Of a DNA stretch of 64,000 nucleotides, positions 1 through 8,833 are shown piece after piece. Below the pieces are notes generated by a model. It had not been told where the DNA came from and did not search any database. It saw nothing but the letters and a program-made list of their open reading frames with translations. The DNA is from Pirellula sp. (GTDB lineage: Bacteria > Planctomycetota > Planctomycetia > Pirellulales > PNKZ01). Location of the stretch: NCBI GenBank assembly GCA_013822735.1, contig PNKZ01000002.1:372001-436000 (forward strand). Direction: 5' to 3'. How positions within the stretch are numbered: position 1 is the stretch's first letter; each line of letters begins with the position of its first letter. The position numbers were made by a program, and so were the translations under genes.

Positions 1-670
1 CTTCGTTGCGAATCGCCGTGACGTCGGCTTCCGAGAGCTGCCACGAACGAAGCGTTCGTTCGCCGTTCTGGGCGCTAATCAGCGCTCCTTCGTAGGTGCG
101 CTGGGCGTCGCGCATCACATGGTCGGAAACTTCCCCCGGCCGGAGCGTCTTCAATTTGTCGAGCGTCGCTTTCGCCAAGCTCAATTGCGAATACGCGTCG
201 AGCAATTCGCTCTTCTTCTGGCCGATCTCCTTGCTCCAGACCACGGCCAGGGTTTGGTCTTTCTTCACCTTGTCGCCGAAGCGCAATGCGCGGGGCTTCT
301 CGCCCGGCGGCGAAATGGTGCCGAGCGTCATCACGATCCCTTCGAATCGCGAATGGATGCGCGCCAGGCGGTTCGAGTCGAGCATCAGCGACCCGGGAAG
401 TTTCAAAGGCCGAGACTTCGGCGCGGGCTCAACTTGCGCGACGCGCACGCCTAGACGTTTCATCACGTCCGTCGGCAGCACTAACGTATCGGGGCGCCCT
501 TCGGCGAGGCAGGCTTCGCACTTCGGTTCGACCGTGTGCGAGGCAACGGGCCGAATCTGTTCGGAACCCGGCGGCACGGCCTTTTGCCGCATGAAATAGC
601 CGCCTGCCGCGGCGCCGAGAATCAGACCTGTAAGCGCCGCAGCGCATACTATTCCGCGCATCGACGTCAT
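1..670 (-). CDS. Efflux RND periplasmic adaptor subunit, 3' part outside the window
   Basis: The reading frame starts at 670 and runs off the left edge, so only about 223 residues are visible. The N-terminus has a hydrophobic anchor or signal (around residues 6-24), followed by a Cys pair (CEACLAEG) like the short metal-binding head of CusB-type adaptors. A membrane-fusion-protein core follows, with the barrel strand IHSRFEGIVMTLG and the start of a coiled hairpin (KKSELLDAYSQLSLAKATLDKL). Proteins of this family bridge an inner-membrane RND pump and a TolC channel in the periplasm. The TolC-type gene directly upstream on the same strand supports a tripartite exporter. A heavy-metal substrate is inference from the Cys pair. 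The pump gene would lie beyond the left edge. Confidence 0.85.
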   Translation of the reverse strand, partial: MTSMRGIVCAAALTGLILGAAAGGYFMRQKAVPPGSEQIRPVASHTVEPKCEACLAEGRPDTLVLPTDVMKRLGVRVAQVEPAPKSRPLKLPGSLMLDSNRLARIHSRFEGIVMTLGTISPPGEKPRALRFGDKVKKDQTLAVVWSKEIGQKKSELLDAYSQLSLAKATLDKLKTLRPGEVSDHVMRDAQRTYEGALISAQNGERTLRSWQLSEADVTAIRNE

Positions 671-892
671 ATCTCACTCAAACCTAGGGCAAGGGCCGGG
701 GCGGTTAGCGTCTAGCGAATTCTAGAACTATCTAATCGCCTGCGAAGGCCGAATGAAGAGACTTGCGGAGTCTTAATCGATCTTCATTCATGCTAACTGA
801 ATCGTTAGCCCCTGAGCAAGAAATGCTTGCGGAAAACACATCGGAGCGGTGTGGCACGGCACGAACGTGCACCGTCGTGTCCCGACGGTCGA

Positions 893-2242
893 CTACGGAA
901 ACTGCTCGACTTGCAACAGCCCGGCGATTTCGGCGGCCGCCGTCCAACGCGATTCCTGAGCCTCGATGTAGCCGAGATCGGCTTCGATCAACGTCCGTTG
1001 CGCTTGGAGCAAGCGAAGGAAGTCGGTCTGCCCTTGCTCGAAAAGGCTGCGGTTCACCCGAAACACTTCCTGCGCCTTGGGCAGGATTTTCTCTTGGTAA
1101 ATCTTGGCTCGCTCGCCGGCCGCCAGATAGACGCCCAGCGCCTGCGCCGCTTGTTGTGAGAGTTCGTTTTCCGTGCGCTGCAAGGCCGCCGAGGCGCGAG
1201 CAATATCGGAACGGGCCGCGCGAATACCGCCCTGATTGCGATTGTAGAGCGGAATGGTCGTCAAGAACTGCGCGTAACCTTGATCATGCAGCGGAGCTTC
1301 CGTCGCGTATTGATAACCGGCCTGAATGTTGAAGTTCGGCCACGGTTCGGCGCGTGCGCGGCGCAAGGCGTACTGCGTCTTCTGAATCTCCACCGCGGCC
1401 GCTTGCGCCACCGCGTTACGATCGACGACTCCCTGCCGGACCGCTTCCAATTCGTAGTCGGGCAGCGGCAGCGTGAAGTCAAATTTCAAACGCCCGATTT
1501 CCATTTCCGGCACGCCGATCGCGGCCGCTAGTTCCTTTCGCGCGGCCGCCACCGTCGCTTGAGCGTTGGCATGCGCAACGCTCGCCTTGTCGTATTCGAT
1601 CTCCAGTTGCACGGCGTCGGCCCGATTCGTTTCGCCGGCCTGCAAGAGTTTCTGTCCGACGTCGCGCGAGCGACCGGAAACGTTCATCAACTCCGAGAGC
1701 ACCTCGACGCGTCTCTGTGTCGCCGCCGCCGTGTAATACGTCTTGCGAACGTTCGTCAGCACTTCGAAGCGCGTACGCGTGAAATCAAGCTGCGCTTGTT
1801 CCACCGAGCGATAGGCGACGGCCCGATTGAGCCCGAGCTTGTGCGCGGTGATGAAGTCTTGCGCGAACACCCAGTTGTATTGGCTGATGCTGCCGGTCCA
1901 TTGCGGTGAGCTCGTGAAGAACGTCGGGTTCGGAATGATGCCGACCTGCACGGCTTGGCCTTGGGCGACGCCGACCTTCGCCGAAGCCTCGCGCAGCGCG
2001 GGGTTCGCGGTTTGGGCGAGGAACTGGCATTCATCGAGCGTCATGCCGACGTCGTCGTGCGGCTGCGGCGCGATCGGCTCGGGCGACGTGGCCGAATCCA
2101 TCGGGCTCACCACCTTCGGCACCGACGGCGGCAGCGTGTCGGTCGAGAGCGCCTCGGGGCGCTGTTGCGCGGTCGCCATGTCGACAACGGCCGTGTTCAG
2201 CAACAGGGCCGTCGAAAGTTTCCACCAGATTGATCGACGCAT
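893..2242 (-). CDS. TolC family outer-membrane efflux protein
   Basis: This 449-residue protein is an outer-membrane/periplasmic channel of the OEP family. The start at 2242 (MRRSIWWKLSTALLLNTAVV) is preferred over a longer in-frame option because it gives a signal peptide and has a GGGAAG ribosome site just upstream. After a low-complexity linker come two repeated OEP units with long amphipathic helices (e.g. LTNVRKTYYTAAATQRRVEV; QAAQALGVYLAAGERAKIYQ). The motif TTIPLYNRNQGGIRAARSDI is typical of CusC/CzcC-like members. It precedes the adaptor gene on the same strand with a 222-bp gap and probably works with it in export of metals or other small compounds. The substrate cannot be told from this sequence. 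Confidence 0.88.
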   Translation of the reverse strand: MRRSIWWKLSTALLLNTAVVDMATAQQRPEALSTDTLPPSVPKVVSPMDSATSPEPIAPQPHDDVGMTLDECQFLAQTANPALREASAKVGVAQGQAVQVGIIPNPTFFTSSPQWTGSISQYNWVFAQDFITAHKLGLNRAVAYRSVEQAQLDFTRTRFEVLTNVRKTYYTAAATQRRVEVLSELMNVSGRSRDVGQKLLQAGETNRADAVQLEIEYDKASVAHANAQATVAAARKELAAAIGVPEMEIGRLKFDFTLPLPDYELEAVRQGVVDRNAVAQAAAVEIQKTQYALRRARAEPWPNFNIQAGYQYATEAPLHDQGYAQFLTTIPLYNRNQGGIRAARSDIARASAALQRTENELSQQAAQALGVYLAAGERAKIYQEKILPKAQEVFRVNRSLFEQGQTDFLRLLQAQRTLIEADLGYIEAQESRWTAAAEIAGLLQVEQFP

Positions 2243-2484
2243 ACAAAACTTCCCTGAAGTTGGTGCCCTGGCCGACCGTCGCCGCCGCGACGCCCAACGG
2301 GCTTCATTCCGTTCGAAAAGGACCATGTTGCCACGACTACGACTGCTCTACGCCTCTCTATCGAAACATTCCGCAATTCAGGTGAAACCGGCGTTGCCGG
2401 CACGTTGCATACTACCGGTGCGCTGCAACTGGCATTGCCGCTACAATCGGGCCTGACAATTCGTTTCCGCTCGTATATGCGCGC

Positions 2485-3141
2485 ATGACCGCTACGTTCG
2501 TTACCGTTTATCAAGACGATCGGTTGCTAGTGCTGGATAAACCCTCCGGATTGCTGGCCGTACCCGGCCGTGGACCCGATTTGCAAGATTGTTTGAGCGC
2601 CCGGGTGCAACAGGCTTACCCCTCGGCGTTGGTGGTGCATCGTCTCGATCGCGACACCTCGGGACTGCTGGTCATGGCGCTCACCCCGGAAGTGCAGCGG
2701 CAACTCAACCGGCAATTCGCAACTCGCAGCGTGCGGAAGCGTTACGCGGCCGTGGTGGCCGGCAACATCGCGGCCGATGCGGGGCTCGTCGACCTCGCCC
2801 TGCGGAAAGACTTCGACCATCCGCCCCGGCACATGGTCGACCCCGAACTGGGCAAGCCTGCCCAAACGCGTTGGCGCGTCATCGGGCGGTCGTCCGATCG
2901 AACGCGCGTCGAATTGGAGCCGATCACGGGTCGTTCGCATCAGTTGCGAATCCATCTAGCATCGCTCGGGCACCCGATCTTGGGCGACCCGCTGTACGCG
3001 TCGCCGGAAGTCGCGGCGATGGCCCCGCGCTTGCTGTTGCACGCGGAACGTTTGGCGTTTACGTACCCCGACGAAGACGCTCGGGACCCGCGCGTTGACT
3101 GCGGGAGAACCGTCGAATTCACGGCAGAGTGTCCGTTCTAA
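2485..3141 (+). CDS. RluA-family RNA pseudouridine synthase
   Basis: A 218-residue enzyme that would isomerise uridine to pseudouridine in rRNA or tRNA. The catalytic motif HRLDRDTSG is intact, with the conserved Asp at about residue 55. The N-terminal strand LLVLDKPSGLLAVPGRG and the C-terminal GRSHQLRIHLASLGHPILGD block are standard for the RluA/RluC/RluD group. There is no S4 domain, so it is a short stand-alone catalytic form; which base it modifies cannot be predicted. Its stop overlaps the stop of the convergent flippase gene by three bases. Confidence 0.9.
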   Translation: MTATFVTVYQDDRLLVLDKPSGLLAVPGRGPDLQDCLSARVQQAYPSALVVHRLDRDTSGLLVMALTPEVQRQLNRQFATRSVRKRYAAVVAGNIAADAGLVDLALRKDFDHPPRHMVDPELGKPAQTRWRVIGRSSDRTRVELEPITGRSHQLRIHLASLGHPILGDPLYASPEVAAMAPRLLLHAERLAFTYPDEDARDPRVDCGRTVEFTAECPF

Positions 3142-4673
3142 ACGTTCGCGCGGGCCACGCGCGATCGGACGCGATCAAGCAATTTGCCGGCGGCATTCGC
3201 CAGTGTCGCTCGCTCTTCCGCGCTGAAGATGCTAATTGCCGGCACGATTCCCGAAGCGACGACGACCGTGCCGACCAACGCCCACCAGGGCCCTAGGATC
3301 AAGAGTGCCGGGAGCAGCGAAACAAGCACCAGTCGGCGATCGACGGGCATCTTGAGCAGCCGGCACATCGTCCAGAGCAGCGCCAACGAGAGAAACTTCG
3401 ACGCGGCCGAAGCCACGACGACGCCGTTGAGACCGTAACCCGGCAGCAATACGAGATTCAGGCCGACGTTGGTAATTAGCCCGACGAAGAGCCCGACCGT
3501 GGCGAGCCGCGAACGTTCGGCACACCAGAGCCAGTTGTTGCTGATCATCGCCAGGCCCGTCCAAAGGGCACAGGCCAACGTCCACGGAAAGATCGCCTGC
3601 CCGAAGCCGAACTTATCGGCCAAGGCGGTGTGAAAGAAGAGCGGTGCTCCGGCCAGCATCACAATAGAAATGCCGAGGAATGCGAGCAGGAACACCTTGA
3701 GAATGAACGCCAATCGGGCTCCGACCGCCTCGCGCCGCCCGGCTTCCCAATCACCGATCAGGTGCGGCGTGATCCATGTCGAAAGCATGTCGGCCAGCCC
3801 GAGGAACAGGACCGGCATGACGCGGGCGCTGTGATATTGGCCGACGAGATCGAGCGCCGTGTGGGCGTCGAGACCGCCGAAGTGGACGATCATGTACCGA
3901 TCGGCGAGTTCGAACGAGTTGGAAACCCAGTTCGTCACCCAAACCCAAAAGGCAAACGGCATCAACCGTGACCAGAGTTCGCCGTGCCCAAGCGGCTGTT
4001 CGACGGCGGGCAGCTCGCGCCAGAGGCGAACCATCCATACGAGCGACGCCGCGCCGGAGATGAAGCAAGCAATGCCGAACGCGGCGACGCCCGCCTCGGC
4101 CTTCGCTTGCCAAGTGGTCATGAACACTAAGCTCAACACGGCGAAGATCACCGTGTTGGAAAATTGCATGTACGAAAAAATTCGGCCGGCGCGGAGGGCC
4201 GTGAAGAAGCAGCCGAGGAAATTGAACCCGATCAGTGCGGCCAGTGCGGCCGACATGGTGAGCACGAGCGACGCCTGTTCACGTTCGCCGAAGATCAACT
4301 CCGCCAACCAGGGACTTAGTGCGGCGGCCGCAAGGCAAAACGTAATCGCGGGTACGACGCTGGCCCAAGTGGTGCGCCGCAGGAAGGCACGGAGCCGCCC
4401 GCTTTCGCGATACGTTTCCACATAGCGGCCGAAGCTCCCCGGCAGCCCCAACACGGCGAGCGGCGCGGCGAGCATGAGGAAGTTGAAGGCCAGGTCCCAT
4501 TGGCCGAGCTGTTCGGCATCGAGCCAACGGCAGAACAGAATGCTGCGGAGGAACCCGACCAGCCGCTGCACGACCGTCAGCGCCAGCAAAATCACTACGC
4601 CTTCGGCCAACGAACTGGCCCGAACCGCCGAGGGGGCGGGTGCTGAATGTGCGGATATTGCCGACGATGCCAT
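3138..4673 (-). CDS. Polysaccharide flippase-like multidrug/oligosaccharidyl-lipid family membrane protein
   Basis: About 511 residues with roughly a dozen to fourteen hydrophobic segments spread over the whole length, the pattern of Wzx/MATE-type (MOP superfamily) flippases. The start at 4673 (MASSAISAHSAP) is chosen because the first helix (VVILLALTVVQRLVGFLRSI) follows directly; a longer upstream extension is basic and looks non-coding. The motif LVGFLRSILFCRWLDAEQLG is like the N-terminal segment of O-antigen/teichoic-acid exporters. The likely role is moving lipid-linked sugars across the inner membrane. No glycosyltransferase lies next to it, so its substrate is unknown. Confidence 0.75.
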   Translation of the reverse strand: MASSAISAHSAPAPSAVRASSLAEGVVILLALTVVQRLVGFLRSILFCRWLDAEQLGQWDLAFNFLMLAAPLAVLGLPGSFGRYVETYRESGRLRAFLRRTTWASVVPAITFCLAAAALSPWLAELIFGEREQASLVLTMSAALAALIGFNFLGCFFTALRAGRIFSYMQFSNTVIFAVLSLVFMTTWQAKAEAGVAAFGIACFISGAASLVWMVRLWRELPAVEQPLGHGELWSRLMPFAFWVWVTNWVSNSFELADRYMIVHFGGLDAHTALDLVGQYHSARVMPVLFLGLADMLSTWITPHLIGDWEAGRREAVGARLAFILKVFLLAFLGISIVMLAGAPLFFHTALADKFGFGQAIFPWTLACALWTGLAMISNNWLWCAERSRLATVGLFVGLITNVGLNLVLLPGYGLNGVVVASAASKFLSLALLWTMCRLLKMPVDRRLVLVSLLPALLILGPWWALVGTVVVASGIVPAISIFSAEERATLANAAGKLLDRVRSRVARANV

Positions 4674-4763
4674 GACGCCCACGCTGCTAGACCTTCGGCA
4701 AGCCCGCAAAAACGGGCGGCCAAGCAAGCTTAGGTCGCGGAGAGGCAAATGCGGAATGCTGAG

Positions 4764-4860
4764 TGCTGAATGCTGAACAGGTAAGGGGTGCCGCGGAGCC
4801 TCGGTTGTTCAGCATTCAGCATTCGAATGTTCAGCATTCAGCATTCGAATGTTCAGCATT
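4764..4860. repeat. 22-bp tandem repeat with inverted partner
   Basis: Two full units and a partial third of a 22-bp repeat (beginning GTTCAGCATTCAGCATT) lie at 4807-4828, 4829-4850 and 4851-4860. An inverted partner, TGCTGAATGCTGAAC, lies at 4764-4778, so the segment can fold as a long hairpin. It sits between two minus-strand genes, after the GH15-like gene (whose stop lies at 4860) and upstream of the flippase, and could act as a terminator. A related hairpin occurs at 48544-48595. Confidence 0.85.
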
Positions 4861-6164
4861 TACGCCAAGCTCTGCTCCATCATCCTCAGAGCCGTCAGCA
4901 AGTTTCCCTGCGTCCAGAGGAGCGGCGTTTGGTCGACCGGCACGTAACTGCCGTTTTCCAAGTAGTACGACTCCGGGCAGCGCAAGCCGCCGAAGCGTGA
5001 ATCGTCGCTGGTGAGATGGCCCAAGGAGCGGTTGAGATACTCCGTTTGCAACTTGAGATCCGCGGCGGAGCGCGATTGCTCGTACCGCCGGCCGTAGGCG
5101 GCGGAGAGCATCGGATCGAAGATGCACCATTGCGCTTCTTCCCCTTCGCGCAACAGTGCGTCGCGGCCGCTCAGGTCTTCGCTGTAGTCGGCCGAGCGGG
5201 CCTCAGCGGAGGAGATTTTGGTTTTATAGTCGGCGCACCAGTACGAATCGCCCCGATAACGACGGATGCCGATGTCCCCTCGCAGGTCGCGCACGACGAG
5301 GTCGATGATCTTGTCGGCCGCCGCACCATCGACGATTTCCAGCGGATAGATCAAAAACAGGAGAGCGGCATCAGCTTCGCGACGTTTGGTCGGGTCGGGA
5401 TTTGCGCATTCGTGCGGCAACGTTTCGAGCAACGTTTCACGTCCACGCTCGACGAGCTTGCGCAAACGCGTATGTGTCAACGTTTGCTTGCCGAAGGCCG
5501 GCTCGTCGCCGAGGAGCGGCGAATCGTATACAGCTTCGAGCGCGGTAAGCCCGGCCAGCGCGGTGCCGATGCTCGAAGAGCTTTGCTTGCGCGTTTCTTC
5601 CCAATGGCCGGAATCTTCGTCGGTCCAGTATTCGATCTTCTCGAGAAATAGCGCCATACCGGCGAGCACTTCGCGGAGCGTCGCATCGAACGGTAGGGCC
5701 TTTTGAGCCACGAGCTTCGAGGCGATCCAGAGAAAATAGCCGAGCGCGTCGTTCTGAGCATGGGCCCAACGTTCGTCGATCTCGGCGACCTTGTGGCCGT
5801 CGAACCGGATGTGCGGTCGATGCATCGGGTCGCTCGCATCGTTCTCGCCGTCGAGCACGGCCTGGATGCGCTTGCGCTGCGTCGCGAGAAATTTCGCCAA
5901 GCCCGACACCACTGCCGCTGCGGCTTCCGGCCGGCCGTCGATCAGGTGGGCATGCGCGACGTGGGCATTGTCGCGCACCCAAATGCTCGCGTAGCCGGAA
6001 GGGTCGTCATGTGAGACGTGTGCCGCCGGGTGCAGGCCGCTGGCGAGCGCGGGAAAATGAAAGGTGCCCGCCTCGCGCAGAAACGCGGTGAGCCGACGGA
6101 CGTCGTCGAGCGTGTATTGGTAGCGGAGGTAGTCGAGTAGTCGCGGATTATAAATACGGAGCAT
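4860..6164 (-). CDS. Glycoside hydrolase family 15 / phosphorylase-kinase-like (alpha/alpha)6 barrel protein
   Basis: A 434-residue cytosolic protein without signal peptide. The block SIWVRDNAHVAHAHL near residue 60, the central YWTDEDSGHWEETRK and the late YWCADYKTK match the GH15/phosphorylase kinase alpha-subunit fold, in which acidic residues of similar position act in hydrolysis of alpha-glucans. Whether the general acid and base are both present cannot be settled by eye. Family members range from glucoamylases to regulatory subunits, so starch or glycogen hydrolysis is only a hypothesis. The gene stands alone between a tandem repeat and the upstream region of the sigma-factor gene. Confidence 0.72.
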   Translation of the reverse strand: MLRIYNPRLLDYLRYQYTLDDVRRLTAFLREAGTFHFPALASGLHPAAHVSHDDPSGYASIWVRDNAHVAHAHLIDGRPEAAAAVVSGLAKFLATQRKRIQAVLDGENDASDPMHRPHIRFDGHKVAEIDERWAHAQNDALGYFLWIASKLVAQKALPFDATLREVLAGMALFLEKIEYWTDEDSGHWEETRKQSSSSIGTALAGLTALEAVYDSPLLGDEPAFGKQTLTHTRLRKLVERGRETLLETLPHECANPDPTKRREADAALLFLIYPLEIVDGAAADKIIDLVVRDLRGDIGIRRYRGDSYWCADYKTKISSAEARSADYSEDLSGRDALLREGEEAQWCIFDPMLSAAYGRRYEQSRSAADLKLQTEYLNRSLGHLTSDDSRFGGLRCPESYYLENGSYVPVDQTPLLWTQGNLLTALRMMEQSLA

Positions 6165-6369
6165 GAAGGAGTTCGGTGGGAAAGGTTGCGGAACCGGAGT
6201 TTTAAGCCAGAGAGGCGCGGCAAAACTAGCAATTTAGCCCTCCGCCGACAACCCGGCCCCGTGCGAGGGGAAATTTTATGAATCCACGGGATGATTCGCC
6301 GCCGGCGGAGTCTTTAGTATAGGCGCTAGGCCGCAGGCAACTGACCACTCGCCCCTTACACCTACCGCC

Positions 6370-6879
6370 ATGCCCATTGTGCCCGAGCTACTTGCCGCGT
6401 TGGTCACTCGTTATGCGGGCCCATTGGCATTGTATGCGCGGCAATGGTGCGACGAGGCGGAAGGGCAGGGACCCGACGACGTGGTGCAGGAAGCGTTCGT
6501 GCAACTGGCGCGCCAGGGAGTGCCGCCGGACGATCCGCCGGCATGGCTCTATCGCACGGTGCGCAACGGCGCGCTTTCCGCGCGGCGCTCGTTTTGGCGA
6601 CGCCGCAAGCGCGAGCAGGCCGTGGCTTCGGCCAGGCCGGAGTGGTTTCAACCGACGGAAGAATCACAACTCGACGCCGCCACGGCCGCGGCGGCGCTCG
6701 CCGGACTCGACGACGACCTGCGCGAAACCGTGACGGCGCATCTGTGGGGCGGATTAACGTTTGAACAAATTGCCGGCCTGACAGGCGTAACGTCGAGCAC
6801 GGCCCACCGACGCTACAAGCAAGGCCTAGAACAATTACGAGCACGATTGGAGCGAACATGCACGAACACGAACCCCTAA
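6370..6879 (+). CDS. ECF-type RNA polymerase sigma factor
   Basis: A 169-residue sigma-70 family protein of the short extracytoplasmic-function class. Region 2 is seen in DDVVQEAFVQLARQ and the following PPAWLYRTVRNGALSARR. Region 4 is seen at the C-terminus in LTFEQIAGLTGVTSSTAHRR, a helix-turn-helix that contacts the -35 element. It overlaps the next gene by 22 bases, so the two are translationally linked. It presumably drives a small regulon in response to an envelope signal relayed by that downstream membrane protein; this is inference. Confidence 0.9.
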   Translation: MPIVPELLAALVTRYAGPLALYARQWCDEAEGQGPDDVVQEAFVQLARQGVPPDDPPAWLYRTVRNGALSARRSFWRRRKREQAVASARPEWFQPTEESQLDAATAAAALAGLDDDLRETVTAHLWGGLTFEQIAGLTGVTSSTAHRRYKQGLEQLRARLERTCTNTNP

Positions 6880-7298
6880 CGCCGGACCTACAAGCCCTCG
6901 AAGCCCGCTTGGCCGGCCTCGCGCCGACGGCCGGCATCGACCGCGACAAACTCATGTACGAAGCCGGGCGCGCGGCGACGGCCGGTTCGCAGGCGGCCGG
7001 CCGACGCGCGGCGTGGCCCTTGGCGACTTTGCTTGCCGCCGCCTCGGCGCTCGTCGTCGGACGTTGGACGGCGCCACAGGCCTCGATCGATGCGCCTCTC
7101 GTCGCCGTGATCGAATCTTCCACCCAGTCACCCGCGGAAGTTTTCACGAATGAACGTCTCGCCGCGCCCGACAGCTATGCCCAATTGCGCCGGCAGCTGG
7201 GCCCGGGCGCATTGGCGCAGGCCGACCGTGCGGCCAGAAGTGAGTCGCCGCGCTCGTCCCATTCACGCAATGCTTTGCTGCAAGAACTGTTGAATTAA
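6858..7298 (+). CDS. Small single-span membrane protein, probable anti-sigma partner
   Basis: A 146-residue protein starting inside the sigma-factor gene. It has an acidic N-terminal cytosolic part with the sequence IDRDKLMYEAGRAA, one hydrophobic span at about residues 51-68 (AWPLATLLAAASALVVGRW), and an exported Ala/Arg/Ser-rich tail. I do not see the zinc-binding HxxxCxxC motif of classic ZAS anti-sigma factors. Position, overlap with the ECF gene and one-span topology make an anti-sigma or sigma-modulating role the best guess. The name is by context only. Confidence 0.65.
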   Translation: MHEHEPLTPDLQALEARLAGLAPTAGIDRDKLMYEAGRAATAGSQAAGRRAAWPLATLLAAASALVVGRWTAPQASIDAPLVAVIESSTQSPAEVFTNERLAAPDSYAQLRRQLGPGALAQADRAARSESPRSSHSRNALLQELLN

Positions 7299-7337
7299 CT
7301 CGCGCCACACGTCAAACCCAACTCGGGAATCATCGAT

Positions 7338-8810
7338 ATGAAACACTTCCTACTCATCGCCGCAGCTTTGTTGCCTCTTGCCTCCGGGCAGGCTTCAGCC
7401 GAAGACGAGAGCCCCGTTCGGCTGGCGATTACGCCCGCCGTTGAACCATTGCCGGCCTTGAAATATCAGTTGTTGCCCAAGTTTATCGACCGCCGGCCCG
7501 GCAATGCGGCATTGCGTTACACGAAAGCGATGCTCGATTACCGGCCCGAAGCGAAAGTCGATGCGCAGGTCGATGCTTGGCTAAAGCTTCCGTTCGCGGA
7601 GTTTGCCAAGCGCGAAACAATCGACGCGATTCGCAATTCTCACGACACGTATAAGACGTTCGAGGCCGTCCACCAGTCAAACGTCACGTACATCATCGAC
7701 GATCTCCGCGCCGCGGCTCGGCTCGAGTCGTGTGATTGGGAGTTGCCGATTCGCGAGCAGATGGTGTTCGCTATCAAATTGCCCGAAGTGCAGGAGATGC
7801 GGCGCATGTCGCGGTACGTCGCCTTGCGTGCCCGCCTAGAATTGGCGGAGAAGAAGTATGCGGAAGCGGTAGAAACGCTCGGCGTCGGCTATGCGATGGC
7901 GCGGCATGTTTCTCAAGGTGCGACGTTGATCAACGGCCTGGTCGGCGTCGCCGTCGCCGCACAGATGGATCGCGTGTTATTAGATTTCGCCCAAATGCCA
8001 GGTGCCCCGAGTTTGTATTGGGCGCTGACCTTTCAACCGCGACCGCTTGTCGATCCTCGGCCCGGCTTGGAAATGGAAATGACGGCGCTGTTGCTTAGTT
8101 TCCCCGCGCTCCAGACGACGGAACGTTCCGAAGAGGAGTGGAAGATTACGGCGCAACGATTGGCCAAAGAGTTTACGCAGATGTCGGCGTTGCTTTCCAA
8201 CGAAGGACAGCCGGCCGAGTGGTGGTCGAAGGTCTTGGGACAAGTGGCGTTGATGACGCAGGTTGCCGTCAGACGCGACAGTTTGCAAGCGTTCCTCGTG
8301 CGGTGCGGGGCCGATCAGAAGGACGTGGCAGGGCTGAGTGACGCCCAACTCTTCATTGAGTTTAGCCGGCTGAAATATGAAGACCTGCGCGACGATATGT
8401 TCCGCTGGACGATGCTGCCGTATCCCGAAGCGCGTCGGGGCATCGAGGCCGCCGAGCAACGTTTGGCGAAGGCCAAGGCGGGCAACGGCGACGATCAAGA
8501 GATCATTCCGTTTGCTGCGCTCTTGTTGCCCGCCGTGGCGCAGGTGTCGAAAACTTACGCTCGCGGCGAGCGACGTCTCGACGTCTTACGAATTGTCGAA
8601 GGCTTTCGGCTCCACGCCGCCAAGAACGACGGGCGGCTCCCGACGTCGCTCGACGACGTGCAGGTCGTGCCGTTGCCGAAGATCGACGCCGTAACCGGGC
8701 GGCCGTTTGAGTACTCGCTCAAGAACGACACGGCAGTACTCACGCTGCCGGAGGAACGGGGCACGGGCCACAAGGACGCGCTGACGTACGAGATCACGGT
8801 CGCGAAGTAA
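7338..8810 (+). CDS. Secreted protein of unknown function
   Basis: A 490-residue protein with a clear signal peptide (MKHFLLIAAALLPLASGQASA). The mature part is largely helical and charged, with no catalytic motif I can recognise. The C-terminal part (LDVLRIVEGFRLHAAKNDGR, then LPTSLDDVQVVPLPKIDAVT) resembles the end of planctomycete secreted proteins that sit beside ECF sigma genes. It follows the sigma/membrane-protein pair on the same strand with a 39-bp gap and probably belongs to that operon, perhaps as the envelope target or sensor. Function unknown. Confidence 0.7.
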   Translation: MKHFLLIAAALLPLASGQASAEDESPVRLAITPAVEPLPALKYQLLPKFIDRRPGNAALRYTKAMLDYRPEAKVDAQVDAWLKLPFAEFAKRETIDAIRNSHDTYKTFEAVHQSNVTYIIDDLRAAARLESCDWELPIREQMVFAIKLPEVQEMRRMSRYVALRARLELAEKKYAEAVETLGVGYAMARHVSQGATLINGLVGVAVAAQMDRVLLDFAQMPGAPSLYWALTFQPRPLVDPRPGLEMEMTALLLSFPALQTTERSEEEWKITAQRLAKEFTQMSALLSNEGQPAEWWSKVLGQVALMTQVAVRRDSLQAFLVRCGADQKDVAGLSDAQLFIEFSRLKYEDLRDDMFRWTMLPYPEARRGIEAAEQRLAKAKAGNGDDQEIIPFAALLLPAVAQVSKTYARGERRLDVLRIVEGFRLHAAKNDGRLPTSLDDVQVVPLPKIDAVTGRPFEYSLKNDTAVLTLPEERGTGHKDALTYEITVAK

Positions 8811-8833
8811 GCGACGTTGGTTAGAATGGGACG

